Assembly (NCBI GenBank): GCA_947589745.1
Contig: CANQCS010000007.1
Span: forward strand, 23,275-87,274
Direction: 5' to 3'
Length of the DNA stretch: 64,000 bases
Origin: an uncultured Oscillospiraceae bacterium
Lineage (GTDB): Bacteria; Bacillota; Clostridia; Oscillospirales; Oscillospiraceae
Both the position numbers and the translations under genes were made by a program. The notes beneath the pieces are model-generated. The model searched no databases, had not been told where the DNA came from, and saw only the letters and a program-made list of their open reading frames with translations. Positions 49,272 through 58,572 of this stretch are shown piece by piece. Positions within the stretch are counted from its first letter, which is position 1. Each line of letters opens with the position of its first letter.

Positions 49272-52200
49272 ATGTCAATTATACCGTTTTTTGAATTGTT
49301 CCCAGCCCTCCCCCTGGAGTGGGAGCTCCGCTCCAAGCTGGACGGCGCCTACCTCACCTCCGTGGAGGTGGAAAAAGAGAAGCGAGCTATGGCCATGGCC
49401 CTCACGGTCCGCGCCGACCTGGGCGACAGCAAGGACACCCTGGCCGCCGCGGTGGCGGCGGCCTACGATCTGGGCCGGGTGGTCATCCACCAGTCCATCG
49501 CCGCCCCCGCCGAGGGGGGAAAACCGGCCAAGCCCGCCGGCGCTGAGGCCATTATGGGGACGGTCATCAAGGGCGCGGTGCAGCCCATGCAGGGGTTGAA
49601 CCCCAAGATGGGCAATGTGATCGTGGCCGGGAAGGTGTTTTTTGCCGACCTCTACGAGACACGGCGGCCCGGCGTGTTCTGCCTCACCTTCGACATGACC
49701 GACTTCCAGACCTCCGTCCGCGTCACCAAGTACATGCAGAAGGAGGAGAAGGCCGCCCTCAAAAAGGATATCAAGCCCGGGATGTGGCTCAAGGTCCAGG
49801 GCTATGTCAAGCTCAACCGGGACGGCAGCGACGTGCTGCTGGACCCCAAAAACATCAATACCTACCCCCACGAGATGCGCCAGGACACCGCCCCCCGCAA
49901 GCGGGTGGAGCTCCACATGCACTCCACCTACTCCAACATGGATGCCCTGTCCCCCCTGAGCCCCAAGGCCGGGCCGGAGGGGAACATCGTCAAGCGGGCC
50001 GAGGCCTGGGGCCACCCCGCCATCGCCATCACCGACCACGGCGTGGTCCAGGGCTTCCCCGACGTGTGGCACTCCGTCAAGAACATCAAGCCCCTCTACG
50101 GCATGGAGGGTTACTTCATCAATAACCTGGACGACCGCATCGCTGTACACGGTGACAAGGAATGGCCCTTTACGGGCGAGTACGTGGCCTTCGACATCGA
50201 GACCACCGGTCTGCGGGTCAGGGACAACGCCATCATCGAGATCGGCGCGGTGGTGATCCAAGACGGGAAGATCGGGGACCGGTTCCAGACCTTCGTGGAC
50301 CCGGGGCGGTACCTGACGCCGGAGATCATCAGCCTCACGGGCATCACCGACAACATGCTGAAGGGCGCGCCCAAGCCGGAGGACGCCCTGCGGGACTTCC
50401 TGGCCTTTGCGGGGGACCGGCCCCTGGTGGCACACAACGCCGAGTTCGACGTGGGCTTTATCCGGGAGGGCTGCCGGAAGGCGGGGCTGGACTTCGACCC
50501 CACCTATGTGGACACCCTGATCCTGGCCCAGAACCTGCTGCCGGAGCTGGGCAAGTACAAGCTGGATATCGTGGCGGAGCACCTGAAGCTGCCCGCCTTC
50601 CAGCACCACCGGGCCAGCGACGACGCGGCCACCTGCGGCCTGTTCCTGCCCCACTTTTTCAAGCGGCTGGAGGAGATGGGGGTCCACAGCCTCCAGGCCA
50701 TCGACCCCGCCATGCCGGCGCTGCGGCAGAAGGGCCACGCCAACCGCCGCCCCCGGCACATCATCCTGATCGCCAAAAACAAGGTGGGCCTGAAGAACCT
50801 GTACCAGCTGGTGTCCATGTCCAACCTGAAATACTTCCGCCGGAATCCCACCATCCCCAAGAGCGAGCTCATCGCCCACCGGGAGGGCCTCATCATCGGC
50901 GCGGCCTGCGAGGCCGGGGAGCTGTTCCAGGCGGTGGAGGAGTACAAGGACTGGGCGGAGCTGCGGCGCATCGCGTCTTTCTACGACTATCTGGAGATAC
51001 AGCCCCTCTGCAACAACGCCTTCCTCATCCGGGACGGCAAGGCCAAGGACGAGGAGGAGCTGCGGGACTTCAACCGCACCATCGTCCGTCTGGGGGAGGA
51101 GCTGGGCATCCCGGTGTGCGCCACCGGCGACGTCCACTTCCTGGACCCGGAGGACGAGATCTACCGCCACATCCTGCTGGACACGAAAAAATTCCCGGAC
51201 TGCGACGAGTCCATGCCCATCTACTTCCGTACCACCGACGAGATGCTGGAGGAGTTCAGCTACCTGGGGGAGGAGAAGGCGCTGGAGGTGGTGGTCACCA
51301 ACACCAACGCCATCGCGGACCAGGTGGAGACCTTTGACCTGCTGCCCAAGGGCAAGCTGTTCCCGCCCCGTCTGGCCAACTCGGAGCAGGAGCTGAACCA
51401 GCTGGTGTGGGACAAGGTCCACGAGCTCTACGGCGAGGACCCGCCCCAGCTCATCGTGGACCGGCTGAACGTGGAGCTCAGCGGCATCCTGGGCAAGTAC
51501 GACGTGGTGTACATGTCCGCCCAGAAGCTGGTGCAGCGGTCCTTGGAGTGCGGGTACCTGGTGGGGTCCCGGGGCTCCGTGGGGTCGTCCCTGGTGGCGT
51601 ACATGTCCGGCATCACCGAGGTGAACGCCCTGCCGCCCCACTACCGCTGCCCCAAGTGCAAGCACAACGAGTTCATCACCGACAACTCCTACGGCTGCGG
51701 CGCGGATATGCCGGACAAGGTCTGCCCGGTCTGCGGCACGAAATACGTGAAGGACGGCTTCAACATCCCCTTTGAGACCTTCCTGGGCTACGGCGGCGGC
51801 AAGGTGCCGGACATCGACCTGAACTTCTCCGGCGAGTACCAGGCCCGGGCCCACCGCCACGCCATCGAGATGTTCGGGGAGACCCAGGTGTTCCGGGCGG
51901 GCACCATCGGCACCGTGGCGGAGAAGACCGCCTACGGCTACGTGAAGAAGTACCTGGAGGCCCGGGGCCTGAACCCCGGCCACGCGGAGGAGAACCGCCT
52001 GGCCCTGGGCTGCGTGGGGGTGAAGCGCACTACGGGCCAGCACCCCGGCGGCCTGGTGGTGGTGCCGGACGACCTGGATGTGGAGGACTTCTGCCCGGTG
52101 CAGCACCCGGCGGACGCCGCCGACAGCGACATCATCACCACCCACTTTGAATACCACTGCATGGAGGACAACCTCCTGAAGCTGGACATGCTGGGACACG

Positions 52201-53243
52201 ATGACCCGTCCATGGTGCGGATGCTGGAGGACCTGACCGGGGTGAACGCCCGGCAGATCCCCCTGGACGACCCGGACACCATGAGCCTCTTCACCAGCAG
52301 CAAGGCCCTGGGCTTTGAGAACGACGAAATTTTAGGCCCCACCGGGGCCGTGGCCATCCCGGAGTTCAACACCAAGTTCACCCGGCAGATGCTGGTGGAC
52401 ACCCAGCCCAAGGACTTCAACACCCTGGTCCGCCTGTCGGGCTTCTCCCACGGCACCGACGTGTGGCTGGGCAACGCCCGGGACCTGATCGTCAACGGCA
52501 CCGCCTCCGTCACGGACACGGTGGGCTGCCGGGACGACATCATGCTCTACCTCATCAAGATGGGACTGGACCCCAAGATGAGCTTCAAGATCATGGAGTC
52601 GGTCCGCAAGGGCAAGGTGAAGAAGGGCGGCTTCGAGCCCGGCTGGGAGGACGCCATGAAGGAGCACGACGTGCCCGACTGGTACATCCAGTCCCTGGCC
52701 AAGATCGGCTATCTGTTCCCCAAGGCCCACGCGGTGGCGTATGTGATGATGGCGTTCCGCATCGCCTGGTTCAAGGTCCATAAGCCCCTGGCGTTCTACG
52801 CCACGTTCTTCTCCATCCGGGCCAAGGCCTTCGACGCGGAGTACTGTTGCGCGGGCAAGGACGCGGTGAAGCGGAAGCTGCTGGAGATCCAGAACAACAA
52901 GGACGCCGCGGCGGTGGAGCAGGACCTGGCGGTCACCCTGGAGGTGTGCTATGAGTTTTACCTCCGGGGGTTCCGGTTCGAGCCCATCAACATCTATGAG
53001 TCCGACGCCACCCGGTTCGTGCTCAAGGGCGAGGACGCCCTGATCCCGCCGTTCACGGCGGTCCGGGGCCTGGGGGAGACGGCGGCTCTCGACACCGTCG
53101 AAAAGCGGAAAGGGCAGGAGTTTGTTTCCATTGAGGAGTTTGCAATGTGCTGCAATAAGCTGTCCAAAACGCATATTGACCAGCTGAAAGCGCTGGGGGC
53201 ATTTGCGGGGATGGCGGACACCAGCCAAATTACATTCTTCTAG
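49272..53243 (+). CDS. polC: DNA polymerase III subunit alpha, PolC type
   Basis: The replicative polymerase of low-GC Gram-positives. The 1323-aa product contains an N-terminal region, an OB-fold (about residues 95-190) and the PHP domain (ELHMHSTYSNMDAL from about 213). The inserted 3'-5' exonuclease (AFDIETTGL near 305) and a C-terminal polymerase core follow, with a zinc motif CPKCKHNE...CPVCG and the PDIDLNFSGEYQ active-site segment near 845. It is about 100 residues shorter at the N-terminus than B. subtilis PolC. The ATG at 49272 has only a weak ribosome site (TTAGG), so the start is less certain than the gene. Confidence 0.95.
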   Translation: MSIIPFFELFPALPLEWELRSKLDGAYLTSVEVEKEKRAMAMALTVRADLGDSKDTLAAAVAAAYDLGRVVIHQSIAAPAEGGKPAKPAGAEAIMGTVIKGAVQPMQGLNPKMGNVIVAGKVFFADLYETRRPGVFCLTFDMTDFQTSVRVTKYMQKEEKAALKKDIKPGMWLKVQGYVKLNRDGSDVLLDPKNINTYPHEMRQDTAPRKRVELHMHSTYSNMDALSPLSPKAGPEGNIVKRAEAWGHPAIAITDHGVVQGFPDVWHSVKNIKPLYGMEGYFINNLDDRIAVHGDKEWPFTGEYVAFDIETTGLRVRDNAIIEIGAVVIQDGKIGDRFQTFVDPGRYLTPEIISLTGITDNMLKGAPKPEDALRDFLAFAGDRPLVAHNAEFDVGFIREGCRKAGLDFDPTYVDTLILAQNLLPELGKYKLDIVAEHLKLPAFQHHRASDDAATCGLFLPHFFKRLEEMGVHSLQAIDPAMPALRQKGHANRRPRHIILIAKNKVGLKNLYQLVSMSNLKYFRRNPTIPKSELIAHREGLIIGAACEAGELFQAVEEYKDWAELRRIASFYDYLEIQPLCNNAFLIRDGKAKDEEELRDFNRTIVRLGEELGIPVCATGDVHFLDPEDEIYRHILLDTKKFPDCDESMPIYFRTTDEMLEEFSYLGEEKALEVVVTNTNAIADQVETFDLLPKGKLFPPRLANSEQELNQLVWDKVHELYGEDPPQLIVDRLNVELSGILGKYDVVYMSAQKLVQRSLECGYLVGSRGSVGSSLVAYMSGITEVNALPPHYRCPKCKHNEFITDNSYGCGADMPDKVCPVCGTKYVKDGFNIPFETFLGYGGGKVPDIDLNFSGEYQARAHRHAIEMFGETQVFRAGTIGTVAEKTAYGYVKKYLEARGLNPGHAEENRLALGCVGVKRTTGQHPGGLVVVPDDLDVEDFCPVQHPADAADSDIITTHFEYHCMEDNLLKLDMLGHDDPSMVRMLEDLTGVNARQIPLDDPDTMSLFTSSKALGFENDEILGPTGAVAIPEFNTKFTRQMLVDTQPKDFNTLVRLSGFSHGTDVWLGNARDLIVNGTASVTDTVGCRDDIMLYLIKMGLDPKMSFKIMESVRKGKVKKGGFEPGWEDAMKEHDVPDWYIQSLAKIGYLFPKAHAVAYVMMAFRIAWFKVHKPLAFYATFFSIRAKAFDAEYCCAGKDAVKRKLLEIQNNKDAAAVEQDLAVTLEVCYEFYLRGFRFEPINIYESDATRFVLKGEDALIPPFTAVRGLGETAALDTVEKRKGQEFVSIEEFAMCCNKLSKTHIDQLKALGAFAGMADTSQITFF

Positions 53244-53316
53244 TCGGGGGACTGGGTGGCGTGGGGCTTCCAGCCCCTCGGGGGATGGTAGGGACCTTCG
53301 GTCCCTGCCCACCCTG

Positions 53317-53885
53317 GGTTACTTTTTGTGCAAACAAAAAGTAACCAAAAAATTGCTCAAGGGGGCTCTGGCCCCCTTGAGGATCCCCCCCGTGTGGGAA
53401 GGGCGTTAAGGGCAGATGGATGATTGAACTAGGGGCCAGAGAAAGCATTCATCGGTACTGCATTCTGGTTTTTCCGTATTCTTAATGCTGGTTGCTCCGT
53501 TCCACTACGCAATTGATAGCGCGGTGCTATTCGGGTGCGTGACGAAACATTTGTCTTGTGCGTAGTGGACCGGAGCAGGATGCAGTCGGTCCCAAACCGT
53601 ATACGGAAATCCATCAATTGCGTAGTGGAACGGAGCAACCGGCAGTTGGACAACGAAAAAAACGACCAACGCACCCAATGCGTCCGTGCCCCAGCGCTTC
53701 ACTCTCCTTGGGGACATACTCAAACAGCCGCTTCGCCCCTATACACGGGAGCGAGTCCGGTTTAGACCAAACCAGCCCCAGGGCGAGCGCAAAACAAAAC
53801 AAAAAATTCAGGAAAGATTTTTAAGAAAACCCTTGGTTTTCTTAAATGCCCTTTTGGGTACTTTTCCGGCACGGGAAAAGTACCC
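53317..53885 (+). repeat. Composite hairpin repeat, copy 8
   Basis: Same orientation as copy 2, between polC and trmFO. It has a CTCAAGGGGG/CCCCCTTGAG hairpin, three central motifs (inverted near 53489; direct near 53557 and 53613) and an end hairpin GGGTACTTTTCC/GGAAAAGTACCC. It fills 53244-53950 with its flanking palindromes. Confidence 0.85.
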
Positions 53886-53978
53886 AGGGGATAGCAGGGA
53901 CCGAAGGTCCCTACCAGTTTTCAGCGGGGGCGGAGCCCCCGCAGCACCATCTATTTGTTAGAAAGAAGCAATAAGGTA

Positions 53979-55304
53979 ATGAATGTTTCTGTAATCGGCG
54001 CCGGCCTGGCCGGCAGCGAAGCCGCCTGGCAGCTGGCCAGGAGAGGCGTCCCGGTGACCCTCTACGAGATGAAGCCCACGAAGATGACCCCCGCCCACAA
54101 AAGTGAATATTTCGCCGAGCTGGTGTGCTCCAACTCCCTTCGGGGCGCGGGCCTGGAAAACGCCGTGGGCCTCCTCAAGGAGGAACTCCGGCGTCTGGAC
54201 AGCATCATCCTCCGGGCCGCCGACGTTACCCGCGTGGAGGCTGGCGGCGCCCTGGCGGTGGACCGCCACCGCTTCGCCGCCTATGTCACTGAGGCCATCC
54301 GCAATCACCCCAATATCACGGTGATGGAGCAGGAAATCACAAAACTCCCGGAGGAGGGCGACGTCCTCGTCGCCACCGGGCCGCTGACCAGCGACGCCCT
54401 GGCGGACCATCTTCTCACCCTGGTGGGCGGGGAGGGGAGCACCCTCCACTTCTTCGACGCCGCCGCGCCCCTGGTGACCTTCGACAGCATCGACATGTCC
54501 CGGGCCTGGTTCGCCTCCCGGTACGACAAGGGCACGGCGGACTACGTCAACTGCGCTCTAAATAAGGAGGAGTACCAGGCGTTCTGGAAGGAGCTCTGTG
54601 AGGCCGAGGAGGCGGAGGTCCACGGGTTCGAGGACAAAAACGTCTTCGAGGGCTGTATGCCCGTGGAGGTCATGGCCCGCCGGGGCGAGGACACCCTGCG
54701 CTACGGACCCCTGAAGCCCCGGGGGCTCAAGGACCCGGCAACGGGGAAGGAGCCCTACGCCGTGGTGCAGCTCCGCCGGGACAACAGCGAGGGCTCGGTG
54801 TACAACCTGGTGGGTTTCCAGACCCACCTGAAATTCGGGGAGCAGAAGCGGGTGTTCTCCATGATCCCCGCCCTGCGGGAGGCGGAGTACGTCCGCTACG
54901 GCGTCATGCACCGGAACACCTACCTGGATTCCCCCCGCCTGCTGGACCGGTACTACCGGCTGAGAAAGGACCCCCGCATCTCCTTCGCCGGCCAGATGAC
55001 CGGGGTGGAGGGCTATGTGGAGTCCGCCGCCTCCGGGTTCCTGACCGGGGTAGAGCTGGCGCGGCGGCTGCTGGGCCTGCCGCCGGTGGACTTTCCCCGG
55101 GAAACGGCCATCGGCGCTCTGGGGCTCTACGTCTCCGACGAGACCGTGGGGGAGTTCCAGCCCATGAACATCAACTTCGGCATCATCCCGCCCCTGGACC
55201 ACCGGGTCCGGGGCAAGCGGGCCAAGAACACGGAGATCTCCCAGCGCTCCCTGGCCATCATCGGCGAAATGCGGGAAAATATCCTGCAGGCCGTTGTGGA
55301 ATAA
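53979..55304 (+). CDS. trmFO: TrmFO, folate-dependent tRNA (uracil-54-C5) methyltransferase
   Basis: An FAD enzyme that makes ribothymidine-54 in tRNA from methylene-tetrahydrofolate. The 441-aa product starts with the FAD motif VIGAGLAGSEAA and has ELVCSNSLRGAGLENAVG (catalytic Cys region). GCMPVEVMARRG and GQMTGVEGYVESAASG follow. The length is normal. The ATG at 53979 has AAGG very close and GAAAGAAG further upstream, so initiation may be weak; a longer start at 53955 would read into the repeat. Confidence 0.95.
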   Translation: MNVSVIGAGLAGSEAAWQLARRGVPVTLYEMKPTKMTPAHKSEYFAELVCSNSLRGAGLENAVGLLKEELRRLDSIILRAADVTRVEAGGALAVDRHRFAAYVTEAIRNHPNITVMEQEITKLPEEGDVLVATGPLTSDALADHLLTLVGGEGSTLHFFDAAAPLVTFDSIDMSRAWFASRYDKGTADYVNCALNKEEYQAFWKELCEAEEAEVHGFEDKNVFEGCMPVEVMARRGEDTLRYGPLKPRGLKDPATGKEPYAVVQLRRDNSEGSVYNLVGFQTHLKFGEQKRVFSMIPALREAEYVRYGVMHRNTYLDSPRLLDRYYRLRKDPRISFAGQMTGVEGYVESAASGFLTGVELARRLLGLPPVDFPRETAIGALGLYVSDETVGEFQPMNINFGIIPPLDHRVRGKRAKNTEISQRSLAIIGEMRENILQAVVE

Positions 55305-55353
55305 CGACTAGACTGGAAAATTACTTTACAGATTTTTTGAGAGGAGAACCGCT

Positions 55354-56373
55354 ATGAAGATCATCATTGACGCCATGGGCGGCGACAACGCGCCGCTGGA
55401 GATCGTGCGCGGCGTGCTGAACACCGCCAAGGCGCGGCCTGACCTGCAGCTGGTCCTGGTGGGCCGGGAGGGGGAGGTCCGGGCGGCGGTGGCCAAGTGC
55501 GTGGGGCCCCTGCCGGACAACGTCAGCGTAGTGAACGCCACGGAGGTCATCGACATGCACGACGACCCGGCCACGGCCTTCAAGACCAAGAAGGACTCCT
55601 CCATCACCGTGGGCCTGACCATGCTGAAAAATGGGGAGGGGGACGCCTTCGTCTCCGCCGGCAGCACCGGCGCGCTGCTCTCCGCTGGGACTCTGGTGGT
55701 CAAGCGCATCCGTGGCATCCGCCGGGCGGCCATGGCCCCGGTGCTGCCCACCGCCGGGGGCCAGATGGTCCTCATCGACTGCGGCGCCAACGCGGAGTGT
55801 ACGGTGGAGTACCTGCTCCAATTCGCCTACCTGGGCAGCTTCTATGCCAGTAAAGCACTGAACCTTGACAGCCCGCGAGTGGGCCTTCTCAACATCGGCG
55901 CGGAGGACAGCAAGGGCGACCAGCTCCGCCGGGACGCCTACCAGGCCCTTAAGGCCGCTGGGGAGGCCGGGCGGCTGAACTTTGTGGGCAACGTGGAGGC
56001 CAAGGAGGCCATCAAGGGCGGCTGCGACGTGCTGGTGGCGGACGGCTTCTCCGGCAACGTGATGCTGAAGACCATCGAGGGCATGGGCTCCTTCCTGGGG
56101 AAGGAGATCAAGGGGATGTTCCTCAAGAGCCTGAAGACCAAGGCGGCGGCGCTGCTGGTGAAGAAGGGGCTGGACGGCTTCAAGGCCCGGCTGGACCCGG
56201 ACGCCATTGGCGGCACGCCCTTCCTGGGGCTCCAGAAGCCGGTGGTGAAGGCCCACGGCTCCAGTGGGGCGAAGGCCCTGGAGAACGCCATCTATCAGGC
56301 GGAGCGGGCGGTGAAGGCGGACGTGGCCTCCCAGATCGCCGCCAACATCGAGCTGATGAAGATTGACAACTGA
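55354..56373 (+). CDS. plsX: Phosphate acyltransferase PlsX
   Basis: Makes acyl phosphate from acyl-ACP for phosphatidate synthesis. The 339-aa product begins with IIIDAMGGDNAP, the family signature. It has DDPATAFKTKKDSSI, SAGSTGALL and the VADGFSGNV block. The ATG follows AGAGGAG. It is followed by acpP after 110 bp, the classic plsX-acpP arrangement. The promoter is not obvious; it may continue from trmFO. Confidence 0.96.
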   Translation: MKIIIDAMGGDNAPLEIVRGVLNTAKARPDLQLVLVGREGEVRAAVAKCVGPLPDNVSVVNATEVIDMHDDPATAFKTKKDSSITVGLTMLKNGEGDAFVSAGSTGALLSAGTLVVKRIRGIRRAAMAPVLPTAGGQMVLIDCGANAECTVEYLLQFAYLGSFYASKALNLDSPRVGLLNIGAEDSKGDQLRRDAYQALKAAGEAGRLNFVGNVEAKEAIKGGCDVLVADGFSGNVMLKTIEGMGSFLGKEIKGMFLKSLKTKAAALLVKKGLDGFKARLDPDAIGGTPFLGLQKPVVKAHGSSGAKALENAIYQAERAVKADVASQIAANIELMKIDN

Positions 56374-56482
56374 ATCCTCTGGAAAAAGTGGGGAAATCTT
56401 CCGGCACCCTATTGACAGAGCGGGAGAAAAGATTTATCATGCCATTGACCGCTGGAATTTCAAGGGAAAGGAGGAGGAGTAC

Positions 56483-56725
56483 ATGCAGGATATTTTCGAG
56501 CGGATGCAGAAGATCATTGCCGAACAGTTCTCCGTTGATGAGGACGAGATCACCACGGAGACCTCCTTTGAAGAGGACCTGGGCGCCGATTCCGTTGACC
56601 TTGTGGAGTTGGTCATGAGCATGGAGGAGGAGTTCGACATCGGCGAGGTGCGCGAGGAGGAGCTTTCCTCCCTGACCACCGTCGGCGACTGCGTCAACTT
56701 CCTCAGCGCTAAGCTGGACAACTGA
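56483..56725 (+). CDS. acpP: Acyl carrier protein
   Basis: The 80-aa acidic carrier of fatty-acid synthesis. The phosphopantetheine attachment serine is Ser37 in LGADSVDLVEL. Four helices of normal length are expected. AGGAGGAGG precedes the ATG. It is the substrate of PlsX chemistry and of a phosphopantetheinyl transferase such as the one at 6283. Family-2 hairpin repeats start immediately after its stop codon. Confidence 0.97.
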   Translation: MQDIFERMQKIIAEQFSVDEDEITTETSFEEDLGADSVDLVELVMSMEEEFDIGEVREEELSSLTTVGDCVNFLSAKLDN

Positions 56726-57510
56726 TACTTTTTCTTGAAAGAAAAAGTACCAAAAAGAACTTTACTATCGCTCTCAAAGCGTTGCAATCCTTGCGATTCC
56801 TGCACGGTAACGGAGTATAGTTCTAATGGGAGAATAGTATGAGTTCGTTCACCAAAGGGCCTCGTCGCACCGGCGCGCAGCGCCTGCCCGAGGCCCCTTA
56901 CTTTTTCTTGAAAGAAAAAGTAAGCAAAAAGAACTTTAATCTCGCTCCCTTGATGCTGCTTGGTTCGGTGCGGCGGCACGGTGACGGCGGCCGGGTGGGG
57001 ACTGGCGGAAAGGGGCTCTGCTGGTCGCGCCCGCCTGGGGGATGTTGCTGTTCGGCGCGGCCTTGCGACATGGTGCTTTCCAGGGGCCTCGCTTGACTGC
57101 GGGTTTGCCGTGTGAGGAAGCCGGGACTGAGGGCGCTTTTGGAGCGGAGGAAAAAGTCCTTTTTGACTCTTTTCTAAATATTTTTCATACTATTCTTCAA
57201 TTAGAACCATATATCGTCACCGTGCGGGGAATGTAGGAATTGCATCGATTTGGTAGCGATATTAAAGTCCTTTTTGATACTTTTTCTTTCAAGAAAAAGT
57301 ATCAGTTGGAACGGCCCGTCGCTGCCGTGGGGAAGCCGCTGGGATGACGGCGCTATGACAGCGGGGGAAAAGTTCCGTTTGAGCCTGTTCTTTTATATGT
57401 TTCGGTTGGAATAAATCGATCGTTACCGGGCGGAAAACTTGAATGCTGAAGCGCCTCGGTAGCGAGGTCAAAAGTTCTTTTTGATTCTTTTTCTTTCAAG
57501 AAAAAGAATG
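56726..57510. repeat. Tandem family-2 hairpin repeats between acpP and rnc
   Basis: Four copies or parts lie here. 56726-56835 and 56899-56945 read on the minus strand and start with the GATACTTTTTCTTG or CTTACTTTTTCTTG hairpin. 57200-57302 and 57425-57508 read on the plus strand and end in TACTTTTTCTTT and ATTCTTTTTCTTT hairpins. The last ends just before the rnc ribosome site. The first copy starts at the acpP stop codon and could serve as its terminator. No gene is seen in this 805-bp interval. Confidence 0.75.
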
Positions 57511-57530
57511 GAAAGGAGGAAAATGACGAT

Positions 57531-58199
57531 ATGGAATCCCTGGAGAAGAAGCTGGGATATACCTTCCGGGACCGGGAGCTGCTGCGGGAGGCGCTGAACC
57601 ACAGCTCCTACGCCAACGAGCACCGGGGCGGCCTGGGCAGCAACGAGCGGCTGGAGTTTCTGGGCGACAGCGTGCTGGGCTTTGTGGCGGCGGAGTTTCT
57701 GTTCAAGCGCAACAAGGACCTGCCCGAGGGCGATCTGACCCGGATGCGGGCCGCGCTGGTGTGCGAGCAGAGCCTCTACGACGTGGCGCGGGTGCTGGAC
57801 CTGGGCCGGTATCTGAACCTGGGCCGGGGCGAGGAGGCCGGGGGCGGCCGGGAGCGGCAGTCCATCCTGGCCGACGCCACCGAGGCCGTGTTCGCCGCCG
57901 TGTACCTGGACGGCGGCATGGACGCCGTGCGGGACCTCATCGTCCGGGTGCTCCTCAACAACGCCCCCGCCGTGGAGGAGCGCCGGGACTATAAGACCAC
58001 CTTACAGGAGGTGGTCCAGCGCAGAAGCGGCCAGGTGCTGACCTACCACATGCTGTCCCAGAGCGGCCCGGACCACAACAAGACCTTCCTCTTTGAGGTC
58101 CGCCTTAACGGGGAGGCCATCGGCCGGGGCCAGGGCCACAGCAAAAAGGAGGCCGAGCAGGCCGCCGCCCGGGACGCCCTGAGCCGCGTGCCCCAGTAA
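57531..58199 (+). CDS. rnc: Ribonuclease III
   Basis: A double-strand-specific RNase for rRNA and mRNA processing. The 222-aa product has the catalytic signature NERLEFLGDSVL (residues about 38-49), the second acidic site in DATEAVFAAVYLD, and a C-terminal dsRNA-binding domain (YKTTLQEVVQRR...GRGQGHSKKEAEQAAA). GGAAAGGAGG precedes the ATG. The leader ends in a family-2 hairpin, itself double-stranded RNA if transcribed, so self-cleavage is conceivable but unproven. Confidence 0.96.
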   Translation: MESLEKKLGYTFRDRELLREALNHSSYANEHRGGLGSNERLEFLGDSVLGFVAAEFLFKRNKDLPEGDLTRMRAALVCEQSLYDVARVLDLGRYLNLGRGEEAGGGRERQSILADATEAVFAAVYLDGGMDAVRDLIVRVLLNNAPAVEERRDYKTTLQEVVQRRSGQVLTYHMLSQSGPDHNKTFLFEVRLNGEAIGRGQGHSKKEAEQAAARDALSRVPQ

Positions 58200-58274
58200 T
58201 GATACGAGAAAGCCGTCGTTACCCGCGCTCCGGCCTGACGCCGTGTGTGCAATGCCGGCATTCCGGCAGCGGTG

Positions 58275-58392
58275 TGATACGATCCTTCGATCAGAACGAT
58301 CTGCCGTTACCGTGCGGAAATGCCGGAATCGCAGCGCTTCGGTAGCGAGATTAAAGTTCTTTTTGATCCTTTTTCTTTCAAGAAAAAGGATG
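58275..58392 (+). repeat. Short hairpin repeat (family 2), copy near uppP
   Basis: CCGTTACCGTGCGGAAAT, CGCAGCGCTTCGGTAGCGAG, AAAGTTCTTTTTGATCC and the hairpin ATCCTTTTTCTTT/CAAGAAAAAGGAT. The pair C-G at the third position replaces T-A or A-T in other copies. It lies in the 373-bp gene-free stretch before uppP. Confidence 0.75.
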
Positions 58393-58572
58393 AGAGCCGC
58401 TTTGGACGGAGGGGAGCCGGCTGCGCCTTCCCGGCGTTCGGAGCGGCGGCTTTTTGCCGTTTTGCACATTCTTTCGGAAAGCGGCAGAAAAACTCTGGAA
58501 AAAACAAGGCGGTCGTGCTATACTGGAAGATAGCGCGATATGCTGTATCAAACAAAGCAAGGAGGCGGCGCT

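Noticed and set aside
49275..52199. A 974-codon open frame antisense to polC
   Set aside because: It is a shadow of high-GC third positions in polC. It has no ribosome site and its composition (Val/His/Gly/Gln-rich) is typical of antisense artefacts. The same reasoning removes the long antisense frames at 6585-8588, 8747-10129, 22358-25141 and 60025-62343.
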